NCBI GenBank assembly: GCA_030278955.1
Contig: JAOANR010000015.1
Coordinates: 16,601,917-16,665,916 of the forward strand
Length of the DNA stretch: 64,000 bases
Source of the DNA: Hygrophila difformis
Lineage: Eukaryota; Streptophyta; Magnoliopsida; Lamiales; Acanthaceae
Reading direction: 5' to 3'
Within the stretch, counting starts at the first letter, position 1. The number at the start of each line of letters is the position of its first letter. Positions 21,050 to 31,442 of this stretch are shown in pieces. Under the pieces are notes generated by a model. The model worked only from the letters and a program-made list of their open reading frames with translations, was not told where the DNA came from and searched no databases. The position numbers and the translations under genes were made by a program.

Positions 21050-21370
21050 AGCAAGTGAAGGAGAAGGAGAAGTAACGGTGAGATCCTTTGGATTAACCAC
21101 AAAGTATTACCAGGATCCCTACAAACTAAAATGGTTGACCCAAGAACGAGAAGTAAAAGGAAGGACGCAAACCATCTTTCACCATTAAGATCGAAGGATA
21201 TGAAGATTGGATTACTTGTGATGCGGTGTCCATGCAAGCATTCCAAATTCTTCTGCGAAAGACCTTGGCAGTATTATAAGTGGCCTGGATCATATATGAT
21301 GAACCGGATATGCCAACATGTAGGTTACTTTCAAATAAAATGGAAAATTACAAGTGGTGATTAAAGCTTT
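21050..21370 (+). pseudogene. Ty3/gypsy protease-region fragment
   Basis: Pieces in two or three frames read YYQDPYKLKWLTQEREVK, EGYEDWITCDAVSMQAF and ERPWQYYK. These match the retropepsin region of plant gypsy elements, where a PYKLxWL segment and an xLLGRPWQYD segment bracket a CDVVPMxA strand. Several frameshifts and stops are present, so this is a decayed remnant. No LTR was found nearby. Confidence 0.55.
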
Positions 21371-22240
21371 ATCTGTTGGACAGTTAGAGAGAATCAAGCA
21401 TTTTTGGATCAGAATGAGATGAAGAGAGTTAAAATTTGAGTAGAAGTAAGTTGACAGAGAGTGAATGCCCAAACATGAGTGATGAGAATTACAAACTTGC
21501 GAGAGGTTCAAGACGATGATGATGGTAAGAAAATAAAAGAGGGATTACTTGTGAGTTCAATGAGAGAGAAAAGAATGAGTGTAAGAAAAGAATATGAGGG
21601 AATTTGTTATTTATTTGAATTAAAATCATACTGAACTTGATCAGCCAACCCCAACCGAGGTTGTGACTGTTTAACAACCGATTCACCTTATTAAACATAT
21701 ATACAGACACCATCCCATCAAAAACAAATTACATAAACTGAACCAATGCTCCTCTCATCCAATTTAAGACATACTCCTATATGATATAACCAACAATTTT
21801 TGAAAGTTTACTGCATTGAGTTGCATACTTATTATGAGAAATAAACATCATCATATCATAATAATCCAAATAATTGCTCCCATATCAAAGGTCCACCACG
21901 GCTACGTATCAAATGCAGTACGTTATTGTAGCTAATAAATTGTTGTGCAGTTATACAAACACTAGTATTAAGAAAGAAAGCAACTAAAAATGATCATGAT
22001 GTCTCCGTTTATGCTAAGAAATGATGTACAGCGTCTGCAGTTGGGCTAGTGCTCCCATAGTTGTGCAGAGAATCAGGAGAGTCTAACAATGATTTTAGAT
22101 GCTCAAGATCTCTGAAATGCGAGGCCAATAGAAGACTGTAGTCGATGATAGGTTGAGATTCTAAGAATGGACTTTCTAATGATAGTTGTCTGGAAATGAA
22201 ATAATTCGGTATTCATCACTTGTGGAGCAGTGCAAACATA
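21371..22240. other. Intergenic stretch, no recognised gene
   Basis: Only short frames without motifs. A decayed flank of the gypsy remnant is possible. Confidence 0.4.
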
Positions 22241-22348
22241 TGTTTTTTTTGGATGAACAGGGGACGCCAAGCAAGACGTCGGCTAAGGAAAATAAAAAAC
22301 AAACAAAACAAAAAAAATAGAAGAAAGCAACAAGGTACAAATCACAAC

Positions 22349-25300
22349 TCAAACCCTAAGGTAGAAGACACCCAGCGCATCCGAAGAGATGGCGGATCGA
22401 CACTCATCCGGGGGGAACGCCCAAGTCGTAAAGAAGTCCTCTGAACTCGCCCCACGCTTGGCCAAGCAATCAGCAACCATATTCCCTTCTCGCAGAATGT
22501 GAAACCATCGATAGCCAGGATGAGACTCCAAAAGATCCGAGATGTGCATGAGAATGGGGAATAACGTATGACTGGCCGAGACTTTAACTTTCATGAGCCG
22601 GAGTGCTTCCATAGAATCGGAGTAACAACATGCACGCAAAACACCCCGATCATGAAGAGCCTTCAACCCATTCCAAATGCTCTGCAACAAGGTTTGTCGA
22701 GTGACCTACATAGCCTGAAAAACCTGTGACCCAGCAACCATCACTATCCCTCACCACACCACCGAATCCAGCACGGCCCGGGTTGCCTAATGAACTCCCA
22801 TCCACATGTAAAACGAAATCATCGCCACATTGAGCCCTTTGAGGATGCCAAGTGACGTAACAATCCTGCATCTCACGAGGACGTCGAGTCATGGACCTGT
22901 CGATCCCCTCGCCCATACGCCGAGCCTTCCGGACAATATCCGATGGAGTTACCACCTCCCCACGAAAGCATTTGGCATTACGAGCACACCAAATATTCCA
23001 GAATAAACCCCAATGAGCGCCACTCCAGCTTCTACAAATCTGTGCAAGCAGCTTGTCCAAATGGACGTCTTCCTCCTCATCAAACCGAACCGGAAGGCCC
23101 CCAATTAAACGCCAACACTCAGCCGGACCTGAACAAAGAAAGAATAGGTGCAAAACTGATTCATTGCCCTCACCACAAATGGAGCACACTGGGGACGATG
23201 CTAGATGGCGACGAAACCTGAGCAGGTTCGTCGGGACAACGCCATGCACCGCCAACCACAACAAAACCCTGATTTTCTCCGGTGCTCTAATCTTCCACAC
23301 CCATGCCTTATATCTGTCTACGGAGATCCCACGTCGTGCCAGGAGCCAAGCAGCCCCTGACTTTACCGAATACTCCCCTGAGGACGAATGACTCCATCCG
23401 AAATCATCCCGAGCCTGGGCATGGAAGGATGCTGGACCCAGTACATTCGCTTCCTCTCTGATATAACTAGGGACAACGGTATATATGTGATCCCAACTCC
23501 ATTTATTATCCCTCCAAACATCTTTCACTTGGAGGTTCACATCATTATAGTGTACATAAGGGATACGAGGCCCAATAGGACCCCCTTCAAGCCATGAGCT
23601 ATGCCAAAGATTACTATCTCCTGAACCAAGACGAAGCCGAAATCCAGACAACAAATAAGGTGCAACTTTGAGGAGAGCTTTAAAAGATGGAGATGAGCCC
23701 GGACGCCCGCTAACTCCAGTAACAAGCCTCCCATATTTTCTACTCCATAAATCCACCCAAGGTTTAGGCGCCTGTGCTAGATAATCCGCAAGGATTTTTC
23801 CCAATAAAGCAATATTTGCATCCCTACACTTCCGGATCCCCGCTCCCCCCATGGCCTTAGGTAGAGCAACAGACTCCCACTTCAAAAGAGGGAGACCATG
23901 GCCTTCGGAATCCTGCCATATAAACCGGCGCACATGCCCATCCACCACATCACACACAGCCGTAGGGAGCCAAAAAAGCTAGGCAACATAGGAGGTAATT
24001 GACGAAAGTACCGAGCGTGCGAGCGTAAGACGGCCAGCTTTGTTCAAGAGCCGACGCTTCCAGTTGGCCAGTTTAGTGTGAATATTCTCAATCAAGAATT
24101 CAAAATGAGACCGACGAACAGGGCCATGGAATAAAGGGAACCCCAAGTATTTGCCCAGGTTGTCCGAGAACGTGATATTGAGGATTGAAGAGAGCTCGAG
24201 AGCCACGGATGCAGGCACTGCGGCCGACGCCAAAGCTTGAGATTTATTCAAGTTAACTCGAAGTCCAGCATGATGTGCAAACTCAGATAATACCGCCTCT
24301 ACACACCGAGCGCTGTGCAAGGATGCCGAGGAGAATAATATGAGATCCTCCGCAAACATAAGGTGTGACAACGGAGTAGCCCCACGAGAAAGAGATACGG
24401 GCTCCCAGCAGCCCCTTCCGACCAAGTTACTGATAGATCTTGATAGTTTCTCCATAACTATGATAAACAAATACGGGGAAAGAGGATCCCCTTGCCGAAG
24501 CCCACGTGCCGGGGAAATAGGCGACAACGCACTCCCATTCCAAAGAATAGAATAGCGAGGCGACCTAACACAAAACATGATGGCTTTAATCAGTCGAGTA
24601 GGAATACCCATCTCCACCAAACAAGTTTCCAAGAAATCCCAACTGATGTTATCGTAGGCTTTCTCAAGATCAACTTTGAGCAAGAAATCCCGAGCCCGGC
24701 GGTGCTTATTCCGGAACGCTGTGATCGCCTCTTGTAATACAATCGCATTGGCCACCGTCCCCCGCCCGGGTAAGAAAGCAGATTGAGCGTGTCCAATATA
24801 TTCTTTCAGCATAGGTCGTAATCGGTTGACAACAACCTTCGTTAACACCTTATAACAAACATTGCATAGACTTATCGGGCGATAGTGCCTGATCTCCGTA
24901 GGGATGGAAATTTTTGGTAATAGGCAGATAAAAGTATCAGCGATCTTCTCATCAAAATTTCCTTCTCGAAGTGCAGTATAAACAAATTGCCAAAGATCAT
25001 GCCCTACCACTTCCCAGTAGGTTTTGTAAAATAATGTCGGAAAGCCATCAGGGCCCGGCGCCGCTAAGCTTTTCATCTCATGAACCGCACCTCTAACCTC
25101 CTCACACCTCACATCATCATCTAACCCTCCTACATCCGGCATGGGCGGCAGTTGTACCAACATTGTGGCCGGCCGAGCAGGGACGTCCGGACAACGATAG
25201 ACCCACCCAAAGTGGTGTTGTACATGATTCTGGAGATCAACTTCATCGGTAACCCACTGTCCATTAATCTCAAGGCCTGAAATATTATCCCTCTGTCTCC

Positions 25301-26414
25301 GAATTCGGGTCTTGGTGTGGAAGTAGCGAGTATTCCGATCCCCAAGTCTAACATTCCTATCCCGCGATTTTTGATACCATAGCATTTCCTCTTGTTTCAA
25401 CACCTCATCAAGTTCCCTGTTCAACTGACTCTCCAACACTGCCAATTGAGCCGAGTCAACCCGAACTTGTACCCTCTGAATGCCTGCCAACCTCCGCATA
25501 AGTCTCTTCTTGCGGCGAGTGATATTCCCAAAGGTGTGGGTGTTGAAATGCATAGACGACTCCTTGACCTGTTGAAGCCGCTGTACAATGGACCCATTAG
25601 TGCCCGACCATGCAGCCTCTACCACAAAAGGATATAAATGGTGTTCCTGCCACATCATCTCCCATCTAAACGGCCGCACACGAGTACTGCCAGTAGTCTG
25701 TGCACATCTCAAGAAGATCCCATGATGGTCGGATGCTCGTCTGGGGAGCACCTCCAGAAAGCCTTGCGGAAAGGAGGAAAGCCATTCGGTATTCGCGACT
25801 GCCCGATCAAGCTTTTTTCGCGCCAATGGCCCGCCCGAATTATTCCTCTGCCATGTGAAATTTCCGCCTACTGTATGAACTTGATCAAGGCCACAACTGT
25901 CTAGTACATCACGGAACGCAGCGCACTGCTGCGGAGATGGGGACATCCCCATCGCCTCAGACACATAGGCAATGGAGTTCCAGTCTCCCAAAGCCACCCA
26001 CGGTCCCTGGACTTGGTGGCTAGTGAGCGTCAAGTCCCTCCCATCAGATTCACGCTCATGAGCCGACGGATTAGCGTATATGGCAGTAACAAACCAAGAG
26101 GACTGAGCCCTGCTGATCGAGAATGTCATCATCCTCGAGTGAACGAGCAACACATTGAAACTGTAGGGGAGACCTAACCTGATCAGCACCCAAAGCCCAC
26201 CAGATCGCCCTACACATTCAATGACATGCAATGCCTCATACCCCAAGTTATAGAACATAACTCTCAAACGATCAAACAAACCTTGCGGTTCGATGACAAT
26301 GAACACAGACGGCCGGAGCTGTCTCAATACATCCGAGATGTGGCATTGTGTGTGCCTACTCATGGCGCCACGCACGTTCCATGAGAGGATAGAGCATTCG
26401 TTGAAACCAATCAT
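22349..26414 (-). pseudogene. LINE ORF2: endonuclease, reverse transcriptase, zf-RVT, RNase H (broken)
   Basis: The AP-type endonuclease covers about 1-235 with WNVRG at 12-16, GDWNS at 143-147 and SDHHG at 228-232. Reverse transcriptase has PGPDG at 453, DLEKAYD at 582 and GLRQGDPLSP at 638; the active-site box reads FAED at 687-690 instead of the usual FADD. Codon 812 is a TAG stop (23979-23981), after which the same frame continues for about 440 codons through the zf-RVT segment and the RNase H start (LHVDGSSLGNPGRAGFGGVV). A frameshift of about one base net, probably a small deletion, follows near 22680, and the last 113 residues lie in another frame ending VADCLAKRGASSEDFFTTWA. Intact homologues nick target DNA and copy their RNA there. 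The Asp-to-Glu change plus two breaks argue against activity. Confidence 0.9.
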
Positions 26415-27982
26415 TGAGAACCGGGAGACGCATCACTCCGTTCCTCCGAGCCAGCCGTATCCATCTTATCCACAGCAGTCCCATCCCCAGATACCATGAC
26501 AGTATCATTAGAGTTTAGGAGACCCGCCCGCAGCTTCGCTTCTTTACCCGGTGAGATAACCACATCATTCCCCATCCCACCATTTGGAAGATGAGGGAAT
26601 TTAGTCGGGAAAATCTTGGCCAGATCAAATGTGTAACTCGTTTCCACGTTCCCCTTATCCTGCCGACTCCGTTTAGCGCCATGATGAGGACCCCGAGCTC
26701 GCGGGCTCGATGCATTAGTAGGTCCGACCTTGAACACGACCACCGAATTTGACTGATCATTAGTCGCGGCACCAGTCTTACGAGTTACAATTTTATTCCT
26801 CCCAGGTTGCGCAGCATGCACGGGTCCATTCTCATGGTCCGTAGGCTTAGTCTGAGCCCGTTTAGTTGGCCCAACAGGAGCCGGAACCACGGCCTTATCC
26901 AAGGTGGGCTTACGATGTTTTCTAGGTTTGACAATCATCCAATCTCCCACACCTAAATCCCCCGAATCTCTCTCCCCCAAATATGCAGATTCACTTTCCA
27001 AATTAGCAGATTCACTTGCCACCTTCTGTGGGATTTGTTGAGATGCAGATTCGGTTTCCTTGCCAGGCACGGTACCAGCCCCCGACTGACTTGAGAATTC
27101 TCCCATCGGCGGAAACCCAGAATCCGGCGATGGCGAGGACGATGCGTGCACTGGTGGGGACGCGGCATGCACTGGCAGGGTTGGACAGCAATCCTGGAGA
27201 TGACCATAGCAGCCACATTTCGTACAAAGAACATGAAGACCCTCGTAGGCAACTTGTACCATATCACCTTCAACATCCAATGTCCCCATGAGCGGCACAT
27301 CAAGCTTAATTTCAACGCAGACCCTAGCATACCGACCACGAGATATCGCTATAGTATTCCGATCAAACTTCAAGGGGGTGCCCAGCGCCGAGGCAATGGC
27401 ATGCAGTGTGTTCTCCTTGTAAAAGGCCTGCTTCATACCGATGAGACGAACCCACGTTTGGATTGTGTTCACTTTAGTTGTTGCCGGATTGAACTCGGGC
27501 GACCAACGAAGAATGGCAAGGCAGCGATTGAAAACCAACCACGGCCCCCCAGTAAGCACCTTCTCTCGGTCGGAGGGAATAACAAACTTGGCCAGAAAGC
27601 ATCCGAAACCAACATCCAGTAAATCGAAACCACCCTCAAGTTTCCAGAGCCGCTTAAGGCTCTCTTTCAAAGCCATATAGCCTATAGTAGATCCGAGCAC
27701 TTTCACAACGAGGGTATCCCTCCAAGGTAAATATAGTTCTTCAAGAAAATTCTTCTCAAATCGGATACGGGGAATCCGAGAATTAGCACCAGCGCGATCG
27801 ATAGTCACCAACTTTTCTTTCACCAAATCTGGTTGCCCCTCCGGAGATGGGGCCTCAAGTGCAAGCGCCTGACCTGCCATGGCAGCATCTCGGAAGGACA
27901 AAGGTGGCGAGGCGGGAGCGTGTGGCGGAAATTCAGACGGGGGAGGAGGATCAGGCGGAACGGGGGACGCGGGAGTAGTCAT
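26411..27982 (-). CDS. LINE ORF1 (DUF4283 and zinc knuckle)
   Basis: The 523-residue intact frame starts with a Pro-rich segment (1-35). A DUF4283-like nucleic-acid-binding fold covers about 75-215 (FLEELYLPWRDTLVVKVLG, GGPWLVFNRCLAILRW, TWVRLIGM). A knuckle follows with C253, C256, H261 and C265/C266 (CTKCGCYGHLQDCC). The C-terminal half is disordered and basic. Such proteins bind LINE RNA and form the transposition RNP with ORF2. Its stop TGA overlaps the ORF2 ATG as ATGA (26411-26414), which suggests termination-reinitiation. Confidence 0.85.
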   Translation of the reverse strand: MTTPASPVPPDPPPPSEFPPHAPASPPLSFRDAAMAGQALALEAPSPEGQPDLVKEKLVTIDRAGANSRIPRIRFEKNFLEELYLPWRDTLVVKVLGSTIGYMALKESLKRLWKLEGGFDLLDVGFGCFLAKFVIPSDREKVLTGGPWLVFNRCLAILRWSPEFNPATTKVNTIQTWVRLIGMKQAFYKENTLHAIASALGTPLKFDRNTIAISRGRYARVCVEIKLDVPLMGTLDVEGDMVQVAYEGLHVLCTKCGCYGHLQDCCPTLPVHAASPPVHASSSPSPDSGFPPMGEFSSQSGAGTVPGKETESASQQIPQKVASESANLESESAYLGERDSGDLGVGDWMIVKPRKHRKPTLDKAVVPAPVGPTKRAQTKPTDHENGPVHAAQPGRNKIVTRKTGAATNDQSNSVVVFKVGPTNASSPRARGPHHGAKRSRQDKGNVETSYTFDLAKIFPTKFPHLPNGGMGNDVVISPGKEAKLRAGLLNSNDTVMVSGDGTAVDKMDTAGSEERSDASPGSQ

Positions 27983-28070
27983 TCAAAGTTAAAGTTGTAC
28001 ACCATCGGCTTGTTATCAATGCTATTCTTTGCCTTTCTTTTTGTTAAATATAAGTTTTTTTTTAAAAAAA

Positions 28071-28440
28071 AAAAGGTAGTCCATTAGCAATAAAGTTAGT
28101 GTACAGACTTTAAGGACAACTGCACCTGTGTACCGAATTGTGATGTCTACAATCTATTTTGTGATGTACGGAGTCCATAGTGGAAAAATTTAAAAATATA
28201 AATATCACAAAAATAATCAAAGCCATCCTAATTTTATTAGGACATCACAAAAATCCCTCTACATCCCACAACATCAGGTGCAGACAGCTGCATCCAAGTT
28301 GTACCGGTCCATTGGAATTAGAATAATATGTACAATTGAAGTCATGAAATTTACCTCTGTTGGACTACTGACAGATTACTGAAACATAAGAGCTTTCTCC
28401 TTTACCCCAACATTGTTGATTGTTGATCCTCTTCCCTTTG
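28071..28440. other. Intergenic stretch next to the LINE
   Basis: Adjacent to an A/T homopolymer pair at about 28050-28072. The minus strand of 28322-28450 is partly open next to the glucose transporter fragment but I do not recognise the product. Confidence 0.35.
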
Positions 28441-28454
28441 GAATCTTCACCATT

Positions 28455-28568
28455 CTCGCATGATGCATCCAATATAAAGGTCTTTTGTTTGGCCAAATTT
28501 ATCAACTAATAAACCTCCAGTAAAAGAACCAACAATGGCACCAGCAAGAATTGTGGTAATTACCCAGC
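28455..28568 (-). pseudogene. Plastidic glucose transporter exon fragment
   Basis: On the minus strand a good acceptor (AAACACAG) precedes GWVITTILAGAIVGSFTGG and LLVDKFGQTK, the start of a conserved membrane segment and loop of the plastid envelope glucose transporter (pGlcT type, major facilitator superfamily). Right after it a one-base shift in an A run changes the frame; the expected TFxLDA stretch is found in the next frame. The remaining ten or so membrane segments are missing, so this is a fragment. A longer minus-strand gene that has decayed, or a capture by a transposon, could explain it. Confidence 0.65.
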
Positions 28569-29051
28569 CTGTGTTTAAGAAATACACACAAAACATATGC
28601 ATAAAACTCAATCTCCCCTTCATAGGAATTAAGATGAGAAGCATACCCCATATTATTAACAGTTACCAACTTCCCAAGTAAGAATAATTATCAATATTTG
28701 TAGAAATCAACAAACATCAAAGGTAACGTGGTCGGAAAATTTACCAGACAAATGAATGAGTATAAGGAAAGGAAGGGAAATAGAATATAAAGTATTCAGG
28801 AATAGCTTTGCCTTGGTTAGGCTTAGACAGAATTAGAGGAGTATTTTGTTAAACCACTTGTCTCCAACTACCACACCCAAACTAATTGAATTTGGCCTTG
28901 TCAATGCACACATAACTCTACCTCATACTCAAGGGAAGGCCAACGGCTCTTAATTGATGGGAGCATGATCTTCACCCGGCAATAGTAGTTCTTTACTATC
29001 CGAAGTCAGACTGGTACTGGTTGGTTTATATTCAACACTGGGATTCAGTAG

Positions 29052-29120
29052 TTAAGCAAACAAATCTTGTACTTCACTCTCAAACACCTGTTTCATGATC
29101 ATCGGGTAGAATTCATGAAC
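29052..29120 (-). pseudogene. Possible terminal exon, unrecognised
   Basis: An acceptor-like TTTGAGCAG precedes an open stretch reading VHEFYPMIMKQVFESEVQ and stopping at TAA 29052-29054. The product is not recognised and the call rests on the splice-like border and coding look only. Confidence 0.25.
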
Positions 29121-30369
29121 CTGCTCAAACAAGCAAACTAAAAAGGCCTAAACTCAAATCAATGCCCCTGATTTACAGCTTTCATTAAGAAACTAAAATT
29201 GACTAGGCAATATGAAGATATTTTCAAGGGATTTATTTCATTTTGTTTAATTAATCAGTGAACAACCAATTAAAGAAGTAATACCAGGAATTCGTCTATC
29301 AGAAGCTCATCAAAATTTAACGTTCAATGCCGGTGAACTTCTTTGAGACAAATGAAAAACATATACGGCATATGTCTGAGATATTAGTTTACCGTTGACA
29401 CAGCAATGAAGATAGATACAGCACATGAGAAAAACACATGATTCAATAAACTCCGTTACAAATAAACTTTATTGAAGATAAAGTTTGTGAAAGCCCATAG
29501 CTTCCTTGCACTCAGAAACATACTAAAGCATTTGGTATGCCCCCATCATGGAATATTACATATAACAGTACATTCATATAAAGACAGAGATGTCACTACT
29601 GGAATCATTACTCTATGAAACTTTTTTCTTGGGAAAACCAATGACCTATACGTAGATTCCTATATATATATATTGACAAAACAATGAGCGTTGTAAGCAT
29701 TTTGAGATTTTTTTGTGCCTGCTTCTGAGGATTACGGAGCAATTGATGTATAGGGGTACTACATGCAAGGAGAAAATGCACCGACGCATTCTAAGAGAAC
29801 TAACTATAGAGAACTACCAAGAACTAACTGTTTTGAAGATCAAAGCCAAACTTCATTAACTGCCAAAAAATTGCGAGCTCAGCCTGCAAATGCAAGTCTG
29901 CAACCCCTTGTTGACAGGTTAGTTCTCAACAACTATATAGACTGCCCTAACTGTTGCATTGGTTCCACAAAAGACCAAAAATAAGGGATTCCCTTGTCTT
30001 TAGGTAACAATTTTGCAGCAGGAATATCCCTATAGTAGTGAACAGAAAGATTGAGCTTCATACACAGCCGATGCCTGATGGTTTATCAAAATCTTCACTT
30101 GGAACACTTCTTTATAGAGAGAAAGGCTGTCATAATTATTTCATAAATCAATCTGTATCACAAGGAGAAAGTCTTCTAAATGCCACTCAATGTTACCAAT
30201 AAGTAGTCAGAGCAGGCATTCATTTCCATCAATTCAGATATTTTGAGCTGAAACTAAAGGCGGAATAGCAATTACAATTGGAAAAATATTCTTAGTAACC
30301 AGAAGCTTTAGATTCAAAGGAAACCAAATTGAGTGTTAAAAAAAAGAGATATAGCGCTTACCCAAACCA

Positions 30370-30484
30370 CCAATAGTCAATACGAACGTGATGCATATCA
30401 TTTTCCAGTTCTTTTGTTGTTCCCAGATCTTGCTTCCATTTAAGTTTGCCAGTACTTGAGATCCATACTGTCCAATCTTATCAT
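30370..30484 (-). pseudogene. Possible internal exon, unrecognised
   Basis: On the minus strand an open stretch of about 38 codons reads DDKIGQYGSQVLANLNGSK and ends in a hydrophobic ICITFVLTIGG followed by a donor GTAAGC. Its phase would fit the acceptor of the glucose transporter fragment at 28568, but the sequence does not match the transporter's preceding exon. It may belong to a different broken gene. Confidence 0.3.
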
Positions 30485-31442
30485 CAACATCTCAAGATTA
30501 AACAAACGAAGTAACTTTTAATAAGTGGAATTAATTGTTTTCTGAATTCCAAATATCCTATCAAACCTCTAAACATGTGTGCGTGTGCGTGTGTTTGATT
30601 AAACAAAACTAAACAGATTCTGTACGGAAAAGCACAAATTTTTAAAATAAATAAATAAAATAAAATGCAAAGCTTCGAGTGATTTTTCAATCTTTACCAA
30701 GCAGTGATGGTGTCGAAGATTAGGAAGGAGCTTCAAAAGACCAAGAATAATACTTAGTATTCTCTTTCCTCTCCTCTTCCATTTTGCTACTCATTATTCC
30801 ACAAATTCAATATGAGGAGACGGAAGGTGGTGGAAACTGAGACGGAGGCGGGACGCCATAGGCGCAGGCGGAAGTGGAAGTTAAAATGGCGGGTGAATCA
30901 GAAACAGCGGTGGAGGAGGAATCTCGACCAACGGACAGATCTTCCAATTAAGCATAACTACAATGTATTAATCATATAAAAATCCTAAATACAATAAGTG
31001 TAACTTCAATGTACTATTAATCAATTTCCGCTTAATTAATTAGCTATTCCAAAATAATAATGAAATTATTATGTACTAATTCACAAGAAATCAAACATGG
31101 ACGATGTGTATGGAATGGAATGTAAATAACATAACTCAAACTGAACTACAAAAAGAAACCCATACAAGTCATAAAAAGGACGTATGATCTCCAAATCACT
31201 AGAAAATCCGGCATTACCACTCTGTACTAAATAAACAAAACATTATACTATTAAAAATTAAAGAACATTTGTGTGTGTATATGAAAGACAGTCTACTAAA
31301 TTAAACAAACAGTGAATGAATATAAACAGTCGAAATATACTACTTCTATAAACAAAGGAAAAACCCATGGCAACTATTTCAACAAGGTGAAGGAATATTA
31401 ATTAGATGGTTGTTTAGTTAATACCTTAGCTTGTCACCATCA
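30485..31442. other. Intergenic stretch downstream of the NLR gene
   Basis: A short GC-richer patch at about 30810-30930 has a minus-strand ATG with 21 codons and no known domain. The rest is AT-rich and would hold the 3' UTR of the NLR gene (31443 downwards). Confidence 0.4.

Larger units (their letters stand above)
22242..28000 (-). mobile_element. Near-complete LINE (plant L1-type)
   Basis: Minus-strand order is ORF1 (27982-26411), ORF2 (26414-22349), 3' UTR and a poly-A tail of eight A, seen as T at about 22242-22249. ORF1 and ORF2 overlap by ATGA. The 5' border is not defined; I place it roughly 20 bp or more upstream of ORF1. No target-site duplication was found. The element is about 5.8 kb, the normal size for a plant L1-type LINE, but ORF2 is broken twice, so it is not autonomous. 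Confidence 0.85.

Noticed and set aside
28455..28644. Functional sugar transporter gene
   Set aside because: Only one exon-sized piece is present, with a frameshift, and the other membrane segments are absent.
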